Of a DNA stretch of 64,000 nt, positions 42,555 to 50,426 are shown piece by piece (within the stretch, counting starts at the first letter, position 1; every line of letters starts with the position of its first letter). The stretch comes from Pseudobutyrivibrio sp. OR37. GTDB taxonomy: Bacteria > Bacillota > Clostridia > Lachnospirales > Lachnospiraceae. The translations under genes and the position numbers were made by a program. The stretch is taken from contig NZ_FOQF01000014.1 of the NCBI RefSeq assembly GCF_900113655.1, positions 1-64,000 of the forward strand, in the 5' to 3' direction. The notes under the pieces were generated by a model. It did no database searches, was not told the DNA's origin, and saw nothing but the letters and a program-made list of their open reading frames with translations.

Positions 42555-44387
42555 ATGTGTGGAATAGTAGGTTACGTAGGTAAATCACAGGCAGCGCCTA
42601 TACTTTTGGATGGACTTAGTAAGCTAGAATATAGAGGCTACGATTCAGCAGGAATGGCTGTATATGATGGTAGCAAGATTGAATATGAAAAGGCTAAGGG
42701 ACGTCTTCGTCTTCTTAGTGAAAAGACTCACGATGGTGCCACAATGCAGGGTACTATCGGTATTGGTCATACACGTTGGGCTACACATGGTGAGCCTAGC
42801 GAGACAAACGCTCATCCACATCTTAACGAGGATGAGACTATCGCTGTTGTTCACAACGGTATCATTGAAAACTACGCTAAGCTTAAGGAAAAGCTTATGA
42901 AGCGTGGATATAACTTTAAGTCAGAAACAGATACAGAGGTTGTTGCACACCTTCTTGATTATTACTACAAGCAGGGCAATGATCCTCTTACAAGTGTAAC
43001 AAAGGTTATGCACCGTGTTGAAGGTGCTTATGCCCTTGGTATCATTTTTGCAGATTACCCAGATCAGATTTATTCAGTTCGTAAGGACAGCCCACTTATC
43101 GTAGGTCTTGGAAAGGACGGCAATCTTATTGCTTCCGATGTTCCAGCTGTTCTTAAGTACACTCGTGAGGTTTACTTCATCGAGAACGAAGAAATCGCTC
43201 GTCTTTCAGAGAACGAAATCGAATTCTTCGATGTAGATGGTCAGCCAATCGAAAAGGAATCTAAGACAATTGATTGGGATGTTGATGCAGCAGAAAAGGG
43301 TGGTTACGACCACTTCATGATTAAGGAAATCCACGAGGAGCCTAAGACTGTTCGTGATACTCTTAATCCACGTATCAAGAACGACACTGTTGATATTGAA
43401 GAGCTTGGCATGTCTGATGAAGAGATTAAAGCGATCTCACGTATCAGAATCGTTGCCTGCGGTTCAGCTTATCACACAGGTGTTACAGCTAAATATGTAT
43501 TTGAAGAGATGGCACGTATCCCTGTAGAGGTAGATATCGCTTCAGAATTTAGATATCGTAATCCAATTCTTCAGGAGAACGAGCTTGTTATTGCAGTTTC
43601 ACAGTCTGGTGAGACCGCCGATACAAAGGAAGCAGTTAGAATGGCACGCGCTATGGGTAACATGACACTTGCTATCGTAAACGTAGTAGGTTCATCTATC
43701 GCACGTGAGGCTGAAAAGGTTATGTACACATGGGCAGGCCCTGAAATCTCTGTTGCTACAACAAAGGCTTACAGTGCACAGCTTATCGCATTCTATCTTC
43801 TTGCTATGAAGTTTGCAGATGTTAGAGGCCTTCTTTCAGCTGATGAAATGAAGTCTCTTATCTCTGATTTAAAGAAGCTTCCAGAGCAGATTGAAATGCT
43901 TCTTGGAAACAAGGAACGCATCCAGAGATTTGCCAACCGTTTCGTTGCTGCAAAGGACGTATTCTTCATCGGACGTGGTATCGATTATGCTATCTCTATG
44001 GAAGGCTCACTTAAGCTTAAGGAGATTTCATACATCCATTCAGAGGCATACGCAGCAGGCGAATTAAAGCACGGAACTATCTCTCTTATCGAGGATGGTA
44101 CACTTGTTGCAGCAGTAGCTACACAGGACAACATTTATCCTAAGACAGTTTCAAATATTGTAGAGTGCAAGACTCGTGGAGCATTCATCCTTGCTGTTAC
44201 AACAGTAGGACACGAAGATATCGAGGAAGTGGCAGATTACGTAATGTACATTCCACAGACTAATAAGTACTTTGCTAACTCACTTGCAATCATTCCACTA
44301 CAGTTATTTGGTTACTATGTATCTGTAGGTAAGGGCTTTGATGTGGATCACCCAAGAAACTTAGCAAAATCAGTTACTGTTGAATAA
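42555..44387 (+). CDS. glmS: glutamine-fructose-6-phosphate aminotransferase (isomerising)
   Basis: It makes glucosamine 6-phosphate from fructose 6-phosphate and glutamine, the first step to UDP-GlcNAc. The 610-residue length is standard. Cys2 of MCGIVGYVG is the glutaminase nucleophile; RGYDSAG, GHTRWATHG and HNGIIENY are in place. The two SIS domains carry ACGSAYHTG, VSQSGETADT and FIGRGIDYA, and the C-terminus ends LAKSVTVE. AAAGGAA precedes the ATG. Supply of amino sugars links it to the neighbouring glycan genes, but it has its own promoter. Confidence 0.97.
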   Translation: MCGIVGYVGKSQAAPILLDGLSKLEYRGYDSAGMAVYDGSKIEYEKAKGRLRLLSEKTHDGATMQGTIGIGHTRWATHGEPSETNAHPHLNEDETIAVVHNGIIENYAKLKEKLMKRGYNFKSETDTEVVAHLLDYYYKQGNDPLTSVTKVMHRVEGAYALGIIFADYPDQIYSVRKDSPLIVGLGKDGNLIASDVPAVLKYTREVYFIENEEIARLSENEIEFFDVDGQPIEKESKTIDWDVDAAEKGGYDHFMIKEIHEEPKTVRDTLNPRIKNDTVDIEELGMSDEEIKAISRIRIVACGSAYHTGVTAKYVFEEMARIPVEVDIASEFRYRNPILQENELVIAVSQSGETADTKEAVRMARAMGNMTLAIVNVVGSSIAREAEKVMYTWAGPEISVATTKAYSAQLIAFYLLAMKFADVRGLLSADEMKSLISDLKKLPEQIEMLLGNKERIQRFANRFVAAKDVFFIGRGIDYAISMEGSLKLKEISYIHSEAYAAGELKHGTISLIEDGTLVAAVATQDNIYPKTVSNIVECKTRGAFILAVTTVGHEDIEEVADYVMYIPQTNKYFANSLAIIPLQLFGYYVSVGKGFDVDHPRNLAKSVTVE

Positions 44388-44458
44388 ACCGTCACCTAGT
44401 TGTCACATTTCGGGATTATTCTACGTTCATGAAATGAAAAATCAATGGAGGCGAGTTT

Positions 44459-45874
44459 ATGAGTGATTTTTATTCAAACAACAATGGTATGAATAACATG
44501 GGGGACAATGGTTCAACTGGTAGCGAATCGTCTAGTAATCAGACTAACAGCTCTACAACAGATGGAGCTTACTCTTATAAGAAGGATCAGATTAATCAGG
44601 GTGAATCATATTATCAGTGGTCTCCTTACGATGATGGAAGAAAGAACAAGAAGCCTAAGAAATCATCTAGCTTTGGTGCAAAGCTTGGAAAGACGACAGC
44701 AATTGCTTTAGTATTTGGTCTTGTTGCTGGTATTGCTTTCCAGTCGGTGGTAGCTGTTTCTAATCAGTTCATCAACAAGAACACTGCACAGATAACACAG
44801 ACTCAGAGCACAGGCAGCTCAAGCAATAAAAAGGTAGAAAGCTCTACCACATCAAAGGCTTCAGCTACAACAGTTTCAACAGATGTGTCTGAAATCGTAG
44901 AAAATGTACTTCCTGCAATCGTACAGGTTACAAACGCAGGTCTTAAGGAATACAGAACATTCTTTGGAACCATGCAGCAGCCTACTACATCAGCAGGTTC
45001 TGGTATCATTGTTTCACAGGACGAGGACAACATCTACATCGCTACCAACAATCACGTAGTAAGCGGTGCAGAGACACTTACCATTACATTCAACGATGGT
45101 GAAGCTGTAGAAGGAACAATCAAGGGAACAGATTCTTCTTGCGACCTTGCAGTTGTATCAGTAGCAATGAAGGACATCAAGGAAGATACTTTATCAGAGA
45201 TTAAGGTTGCTACACTTGGTGATTCAGATGCCACAGTTGTTGGTGAAGCAGCAATCGTAATCGGTAACGCAATGGGTTATGGTACATCAGTTACTAACGG
45301 TATCATTTCTGCAAAGGACCGCGAGGTTTCTATTACAGATGATGATGGTAATGTTGTAACAAACAGCCTTCTTCAGACTAATGCAGCTGTAAACCCTGGT
45401 AACTCAGGTGGTGCTCTTTTAAATGCAAAGGGCGAGGTCATCGGTATCGTTTCAGCAAAGCTTGCAGAGGAAAGCGTTGAAGGTATGGGTTATGCAATCC
45501 CTATCTCTTACGCATGGAACATCATCCAGCAGATGGTAGACAACGATGTTGTATCTGAGCTTGAGGCATCATACCTTGGTATTGCCGGCAGAGATATTAC
45601 ATCTGAAATGTCAGAGCAGTACGAAATTCCTGTAGGTGTTTATGTTGCACAGGTAGTTGCAGGCTCTGGTGCAGAGGCAGCAGGTATCGAAACAGAAGAT
45701 GTTATCACATCCTTCAACGGACGTAAGGTTACATCAGTTAATACACTTAACAATATCATGAAGTACTTGCCAGCAGGCTCTACTGTAGATGTTACAGTTG
45801 CCCGCGCAAAGAATGACTACAAGGAAGAGACAATCCAGGTTACACTCACACACAAGATTGAGTCAGTACAATAA
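44459..45874 (+). CDS. HtrA/DegP-like membrane serine protease with PDZ domain
   Basis: This 471-residue envelope quality-control protease has a Ser/Asn-rich cytoplasmic N-terminus (about 1-75), one membrane helix (about 82-101), a trypsin-like domain and one PDZ domain (about 370-465). The catalytic triad is H199 (NNHVV), D229 (CDLAVV) and S316 (NPGNSGGAL). GGAGG at 44447-44451 sets the ATG. The layout matches B. subtilis HtrA/YyxA. It probably degrades or refolds misfolded secreted proteins. Confidence 0.95.
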   Translation: MSDFYSNNNGMNNMGDNGSTGSESSSNQTNSSTTDGAYSYKKDQINQGESYYQWSPYDDGRKNKKPKKSSSFGAKLGKTTAIALVFGLVAGIAFQSVVAVSNQFINKNTAQITQTQSTGSSSNKKVESSTTSKASATTVSTDVSEIVENVLPAIVQVTNAGLKEYRTFFGTMQQPTTSAGSGIIVSQDEDNIYIATNNHVVSGAETLTITFNDGEAVEGTIKGTDSSCDLAVVSVAMKDIKEDTLSEIKVATLGDSDATVVGEAAIVIGNAMGYGTSVTNGIISAKDREVSITDDDGNVVTNSLLQTNAAVNPGNSGGALLNAKGEVIGIVSAKLAEESVEGMGYAIPISYAWNIIQQMVDNDVVSELEASYLGIAGRDITSEMSEQYEIPVGVYVAQVVAGSGAEAAGIETEDVITSFNGRKVTSVNTLNNIMKYLPAGSTVDVTVARAKNDYKEETIQVTLTHKIESVQ

Positions 45875-45890
45875 TATATCGTATATACGA

Positions 45891-45919
45891 AGAGCCAACA
45901 TTCGCCGTTGGCTCTTTTT
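45891..45919 (+). terminator. intrinsic terminator after the htrA-like gene
   Basis: AGAGCCAAC (45891-45899) pairs perfectly with GTTGGCTCT (45907-45915), followed by TTTTG. Confidence 0.93.
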
Positions 45920-45931
45920 GTCTGTAATCGT

Positions 45932-45960
45932 TTTACGAATAGGGCGTGATATGGTAGAAT
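45932..45960 (+). promoter_or_regulatory. promoter almost touching the VanZ-like start codon
   Basis: TTTACG (45932-45937) and TAGAAT (45955-45960) are 17 bp apart with TG at 45952-45953. The -10 ends only 7 bp before the ATG at 45968, so the transcript may begin at or next to the start codon. Confidence 0.65.
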
Positions 45961-45967
45961 ACGGGGT

Positions 45968-46405
45968 ATGAATAAGAAAAAGATTATATTGGGTATTTTG
46001 ATTGTTGCATGGATTTGTGTTATATGGGGACACAGCCTGCAACCGGCGTATATTTCCGAGGGAGAAAGTAGTAAATATTTAGAAGTTATCAGCAAGGTAG
46101 TTCCTTTTATTACAAATGATGATGAGGGTATGTATATTGTTAGAAAGACAGCCCATTTTACAGAGTATGCTATACTTGGCGTGTTGCTTTGTCTGGAGTT
46201 TGCTACCTATCTTAAGGGGTTGTTTAAAAGATTTGTCAATCCAACCATGACAGCACTTTTTGTTGCTTTTATAGATGAGACTATTCAGTTATTTGTTGAA
46301 GGAAGATCAGGTCAGGTTTCTGATATATGGATAGATTTGGCAGGGGCATCACTGATGGTTGTAATCGTCCTTGCTATTATTGGAAATAGAAGATATAGAA
46401 GATAA
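45968..46405 (+). CDS. VanZ-like membrane protein, possibly from a leaderless mRNA
   Basis: The 145-residue protein has about four membrane helices and the VanZ-family signatures RKTAHFTEYAILG and AFIDETIQLFVEGR followed by SDIWIDLAGA. VanZ confers low-level teicoplanin resistance in enterococci by an unclear mechanism; most relatives are of unknown function. There is no Shine-Dalgarno at a usual distance: the only purine run, GGGG at 45963-45966, touches the ATG, and the promoter -10 ends at 45960. The carbamate kinase gene follows 46 bp downstream with its own strong ribosome site. Confidence 0.88.
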   Translation: MNKKKIILGILIVAWICVIWGHSLQPAYISEGESSKYLEVISKVVPFITNDDEGMYIVRKTAHFTEYAILGVLLCLEFATYLKGLFKRFVNPTMTALFVAFIDETIQLFVEGRSGQVSDIWIDLAGASLMVVIVLAIIGNRRYRR

Positions 46406-46451
46406 ACTATATATAGCAATAATGCGAAACGCAAATAAAGGGAGGCAGCAT

Positions 46452-47384
46452 ATGGCAAAGAAAAGAATAGTTATCGCACTTGGACACGACGCACTGGGCA
46501 CTACAGTGTTGGAGCAGTGGAACGCTACAAAGCGTACAGCTGTGGCAGTTGCAGAGTTTATTAAGCAGGATTATCAGGTGGTTATCACACACAGTAATGG
46601 ACCACAGGTTGGTATGATTCATACAGCACTTTCAGAGTTCTATCAGAATCATCCTGATTATACATCAACACCAATGTCAGTGTGCTCGGCAATGAGTCAG
46701 GGATATATTGGGTACGATTTGCAGCAGGCTATTCGTTCCGAGCTTGTAGGCAGAGGAATTTACAAGCCAGTTTCAACTATTCTTACACAGGTTACTGTGG
46801 ACCCATATGATGAGGCATTCTATAAGCCAACAAAAATAATAGGAAGAGTTATGACAGCTGAGGAAGCTGAGCGTGAGGAGGCAAAGGGCAATCACACAGT
46901 TCAGGTTGAGGGCGGCTATCGCAGAATCGTGGCAGCTCCAAAGCCAATAGAGATTGTTGAGATTGATGCAATCAAGGCACTTTGCGAGGCAGACCAGGTG
47001 GTAATTGCAGCAGGTGGCGGCGGAATCCCAGTGCTTATTCAGGACAACAAGCTCAAGGGTGCTTCGGCCGTAGTTGAGAAGGATACAGCAGCAGGCTTGC
47101 TCGCTTCAGAGCTTGAGGCAGACATGCTTGTAATCCTTACAAGTGTATCAAAGGTATGCAAGAATTTTGGAAAGGCTGATGAGCAGCCTCTCGATTATAT
47201 ATCAGTAGCTGATGCTAAAAAGATGCTTGAAGCAGGAGAATTTGGTGCAACAGATATGGCTCCAAAGATTCAGGCTGCCATCGATTATATTGGCGATTCA
47301 GCTATTAGAAAGGTTTTAATTACCAAGCTGTCAGATGCAGGAAATGCCGTAGGCGGACAGACTGGTACAATGATAGGAAAATAA
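46452..47384 (+). CDS. arcC: carbamate kinase
   Basis: It interconverts carbamoyl phosphate + ADP and carbamate + ATP. GGAGG at 46441-46445 sets the ATG at 46452; the open frame extends upstream. The 310-residue product fits the amino-acid kinase fold: THSNGPQVGM, AAGGGGIPVL, VEKDTAAGLLA and KIQAAIDYI. The usual N-terminal ALGGNAL is ALGHDALG here, changing two residues of a phosphate-contact loop. No arginine deiminase or ornithine carbamoyltransferase gene is adjacent; the neighbours are VanZ-like and feoB. Confidence 0.92.
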   Translation: MAKKRIVIALGHDALGTTVLEQWNATKRTAVAVAEFIKQDYQVVITHSNGPQVGMIHTALSEFYQNHPDYTSTPMSVCSAMSQGYIGYDLQQAIRSELVGRGIYKPVSTILTQVTVDPYDEAFYKPTKIIGRVMTAEEAEREEAKGNHTVQVEGGYRRIVAAPKPIEIVEIDAIKALCEADQVVIAAGGGGIPVLIQDNKLKGASAVVEKDTAAGLLASELEADMLVILTSVSKVCKNFGKADEQPLDYISVADAKKMLEAGEFGATDMAPKIQAAIDYIGDSAIRKVLITKLSDAGNAVGGQTGTMIGK

Positions 47385-47385
47385 T

Positions 47386-49737
47386 ATGACAATCAGAGAT
47401 TTACAGATTGGACAAACAGCTAGAATAGATGCTGTCGGGGGCGAGGGCGCCCTCAGACAGCATTTCTTAGATATGGGAGTTATTCCAGGCGTGGAGGTTA
47501 CGCTTGTGAGACTTGCCCCAATGGGAGATCCAATGGAGCTTAGAATCCACGGATATGAGCTTACCCTGAGACTAGCCGATGCAGAAAAAATCGATGCAAC
47601 ACTATTGGAGAACCTCAAGGACGAAGAGGCACCAGTGGAGGCAAACAAGCATGATATCGCTCACCCTGGTCTTGGTGAGGAAGGCAAATATCATCTTAAG
47701 GGTGATGGTGAGCCTCTGCCCAAGGGAACACAGCTTACATTTGCTCTTGTAGGTAATCAGAACTGCGGTAAGACTACTCTTTTCAATCAGCTTACTGGTT
47801 CTAATCAGCATGTGGGAAACTTCCCTGGCGTTACAGTAGATAGAAAAGATGGTGCCATCCGAGGCAAGGATAATACCTGCATCACAGATTTGCCAGGAAT
47901 CTATTCCATGTCCCCATATTCCAATGAGGAGCTTGTCAGCAGAGATTTTGTTTTACACGAAAAGCCAAAGGCTATCATCAACATTGTCGATGCCACAAAT
48001 ATAGAGCGAAATCTGTATCTTACTATGCAGCTGTTAGAGCTTAACATCCCTATGGTTGTTGCTCTTAATATGATGGACGAGCTTAGAGGTAACGGTGGTT
48101 CAGTAGATATCAACCGAATGGAAAAAATGCTGGGTGTTCCAGTAGTTCCTATTTCGGCAGCTAAAAATGAAGGTATCGACGAGCTTGTAGCTCACGCAAT
48201 GCACGTGGCTCAGTATCAGGAAAGACCACAGGTAGATGATTTCTGCGACGAGAACGATAACGGTGGTGCAGTTCACAGATGCATCCACGGTGTTATTCAT
48301 CTGATGGAGGACCATGCAAAGCGTGCTGATATCCCAGTTAGATTTGCAGCCAGCAAGGCCATTGAAAATGACGCGCAGATTATTAAGAAGCTAGATTTAG
48401 ATGAAAACGAAATCGAGACCTTAGAGCACATCACAAAGCAGATGGAAAAGGAAAGAGGTCTTGATAGAAGTGCTGCCATGGCAGATATGCGTTTCGCATT
48501 TATAGATAAGGTTTGCAAGGAATGTGTTATCAAGCCAAAGGAAAGCAAGGAGCACATCCGCAGTCAGCGTATCGACAAATGGCTGACAGGAAAGTACACA
48601 GCTATTCCTATTTTCATCTGCGTAATGGCAATGGTGTTCTTCCTTACATTTAACGTTATCGGCGCATGGCTTCAGGGCTTGCTTGAAGAAGGGATAGCAT
48701 TCCTTACAGATATTACAGACAAGGCTCTTACTATGGCAAACGTAAATGTTACCGTACATGAGCTGATTATAGGCGGTATTTTTGAAGGTGTCGGAGGAGT
48801 TCTTAGCTTCCTTCCAATCATCATCACTATGTTCTTCTTCCTATCTATATTGGAGGACAGCGGTTATATCGCCAGAGTTGCATTTTTCATGGATAAGATG
48901 CTTAGAAGAATCGGTCTTTCAGGCCGAAGCATCGTGCCACTTTTGATTGGATTTGGATGTACAGTTCCAGCGGTAATGTCTACACGTACATTGCCTAGTG
49001 ACAGGGACCGTAAGATGACAATTCTTCTTACACCATTTATGAGCTGTACTGCAAAGCTTCCAATATACACATTCTTCGTAGCAGCATTCTTCCCTGAGAA
49101 TGGATGGCTTGTAATCACTGTGTTGTATTTCCTTGGAATATTCCTTGGAGTGCTTGCAGCTCTTTTCTTTAAAAAGGTTAGATTCAAGGGTGAGGCTGTT
49201 CCATTTGTTATGGAGCTTCCAAACTACAGATTGCCTAGCGCAAGAAACGTAATTCAGCTTCTTTGGGAAAAGGCAAAGGATTTCTTACAACGAGCATTTA
49301 CGGTCATCTTCCTTGCAACAGTTATTGTATGGGTATTACAGAGCTTTGATACTCATCTTAATCTGGTGGCAGACCAGAAGGATAGCATCCTTGCGTTGAT
49401 AGCAGGTGGACTTGCTCCATTGTTTACACCAATCGGTTTGGGAGATTGGAGAATCTGTACATCACTTATTTCAGGATTCATGGCAAAGGAAAGCGTGGTA
49501 TCCGTGCTAGAGGTATTGTTTGGTACTACAGGAGTTGCAGCAGCTATGTCAAGCCTTACAGCATTTTGCTTGCTGGTATTCTCATTGCTATACACACCAT
49601 GTGTGGCAGCCATTGCATCTATCAAAAGAGAGATGGGTGGTAAATGGGCTGTTTGCGTAGTGATTTGGCAGTGTGCAATTGCATGGATATGTGCATTTAT
49701 AGTACATACAATTGGAATGCTGATTGGCATGGTATAA
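47386..49737 (+). CDS. feoB: FeoA-FeoB fusion, ferrous iron transporter
   Basis: Residues about 1-76 are a complete FeoA-like SH3 domain (QTARIDAVGGEGALRQHFL, GDPMELRIHGYELTLR). A linker of about 40 residues leads to FeoB: G-protein motifs GNQNCGKTT, DLPGIYSM and NMMD, then a membrane region with two gate repeats around LLIGFGCTVPAVMSTRT and AVFPENG-like loops. It imports Fe2+ across the cytoplasmic membrane under GTP control. The ATG is 1 bp after the arcC stop, so the two are co-transcribed. A second, unfused Feo operon follows. The fusion is in frame with no sign of a recent breakpoint. Confidence 0.95.
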   Translation: MTIRDLQIGQTARIDAVGGEGALRQHFLDMGVIPGVEVTLVRLAPMGDPMELRIHGYELTLRLADAEKIDATLLENLKDEEAPVEANKHDIAHPGLGEEGKYHLKGDGEPLPKGTQLTFALVGNQNCGKTTLFNQLTGSNQHVGNFPGVTVDRKDGAIRGKDNTCITDLPGIYSMSPYSNEELVSRDFVLHEKPKAIINIVDATNIERNLYLTMQLLELNIPMVVALNMMDELRGNGGSVDINRMEKMLGVPVVPISAAKNEGIDELVAHAMHVAQYQERPQVDDFCDENDNGGAVHRCIHGVIHLMEDHAKRADIPVRFAASKAIENDAQIIKKLDLDENEIETLEHITKQMEKERGLDRSAAMADMRFAFIDKVCKECVIKPKESKEHIRSQRIDKWLTGKYTAIPIFICVMAMVFFLTFNVIGAWLQGLLEEGIAFLTDITDKALTMANVNVTVHELIIGGIFEGVGGVLSFLPIIITMFFFLSILEDSGYIARVAFFMDKMLRRIGLSGRSIVPLLIGFGCTVPAVMSTRTLPSDRDRKMTILLTPFMSCTAKLPIYTFFVAAFFPENGWLVITVLYFLGIFLGVLAALFFKKVRFKGEAVPFVMELPNYRLPSARNVIQLLWEKAKDFLQRAFTVIFLATVIVWVLQSFDTHLNLVADQKDSILALIAGGLAPLFTPIGLGDWRICTSLISGFMAKESVVSVLEVLFGTTGVAAAMSSLTAFCLLVFSLLYTPCVAAIASIKREMGGKWAVCVVIWQCAIAWICAFIVHTIGMLIGMV

Positions 49738-49757
49738 CAACGATTTTGAAATTTTGT

Positions 49758-49786
49758 AGAGTTCCGCAAAGCGGGACTCTTTTTTT
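49758..49786 (+). terminator. intrinsic terminator after the FeoA-FeoB gene
   Basis: AGAGTTCCGC (49758-49767) pairs with GCGGGACTCT (49771-49780), one G-T pair and an AAA loop, followed by six T residues. Confidence 0.92.
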
Positions 49787-49819
49787 AATTATTATTTACG
49801 AGAAACTTGGGTTAGAGGC

Positions 49820-49848
49820 TTGAAACTAAAGTAAGTTTGTGATAAATT
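49820..49848 (+). promoter_or_regulatory. promoter of the second feo operon
   Basis: TTGAAA (49820-49825) and TAAATT (49843-49848) are 17 bp apart, with TG at 49840-49841. AACTAAAG at 49824-49831 within the spacer has its exact complement CTTTAGTT at 49892-49899, so an operator pair around the promoter is possible. Confidence 0.6.
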
Positions 49849-49855
49849 ATACGTG

Positions 49856-49873
49856 CGTTAGAAGATACTAACG
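49856..49873 (+). promoter_or_regulatory. palindrome downstream of the feo promoter
   Basis: CGTTAG (49856-49861) and CTAACG (49868-49873) are a perfect inverted repeat over six bases, placed just past the predicted transcription start. This position suits a repressor of the DtxR or Fur type, but the sequence is not a clear consensus for either. Confidence 0.45.
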
Positions 49874-49964
49874 ATTATTAATAGTGTCAAACTTTAGTTG
49901 GATACAATTGATTTTCGTAATAGTCATCTAACAGAAGGTTAAATAAATATTAAGGAAGTAATAT

Positions 49965-50177
49965 ATGATGCCATTAGTAGTAGCGCCAACAGGCGAAGAA
50001 CAAATGATTAAACGAATTGGTGGAAATGAGGATGTTAAACGACATCTTCAGGAGCTTGGCTTTGTGCCAGGCGGACACGTTACAGTTGTAAACGAAATAG
50101 GTGGAAACCTAATCGTAAATGTAAAGGAGTCAAGAGTGGCTGTAGATAAGCAGCTGGCTCAGAAGATATATGTATAA
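49965..50177 (+). CDS. feoA: FeoA-like protein (first of two)
   Basis: The 70-residue protein has the FeoA SH3-like pattern: IKRIGGNEDVKRHLQELGF, then PGGHVTVVNEIGGNLIVNVKESRVAVD. FeoA proteins bind and stimulate FeoB. AAGGA lies before the ATG; the next residue is also Met. It is first in a four-gene operon with a second feoA, feoB and a FeoB-associated peptide. The two FeoA proteins differ clearly, so they are not a recent duplication. Confidence 0.88.
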   Translation: MMPLVVAPTGEEQMIKRIGGNEDVKRHLQELGFVPGGHVTVVNEIGGNLIVNVKESRVAVDKQLAQKIYV

Positions 50178-50189
50178 AAGGAGAGAAAG

Positions 50190-50411
50190 ATGAGAACATT
50201 AAAGGATGTTAATATTGGCGAGACAGTCAATGTTACAAAGCTTAACGGTGAAGGCGCAGTAAAGCGTAGAATCATGGATATGGGAATTACAAAAGGTGTA
50301 GAGATTTACGTTAGAAAAATCGCTCCTCTTGGAGATCCAGTAGAGATTACAGTTAGAGGCTATGAGCTATCAGTTCGCAAGGCTGATGCTGAAATGATAG
50401 TAGTAGAATAA
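50190..50411 (+). CDS. feoA: FeoA-like protein (second of two)
   Basis: The 73-residue product (GETVNVTKLNGEGAVKRRI, ITKGVEIYVRKIAPLGDPVEI, YELSVRKADAEMI) matches the FeoA SH3 domain and is close to the FeoA half of the fusion at 47386. AAAGGAG precedes the ATG, 12 bp after the first feoA. Having two FeoA partners for one FeoB is common in Clostridia. Confidence 0.92.
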   Translation: MRTLKDVNIGETVNVTKLNGEGAVKRRIMDMGITKGVEIYVRKIAPLGDPVEITVRGYELSVRKADAEMIVVE

Positions 50412-50426
50412 AAGGAGGAGAATAAA

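Noticed and set aside
48421-48759. Minus-strand open frame of about 110 codons within feoB
   Set aside because: It lies entirely opposite a well-supported coding region, has no ribosome site and has no recognisable domain.
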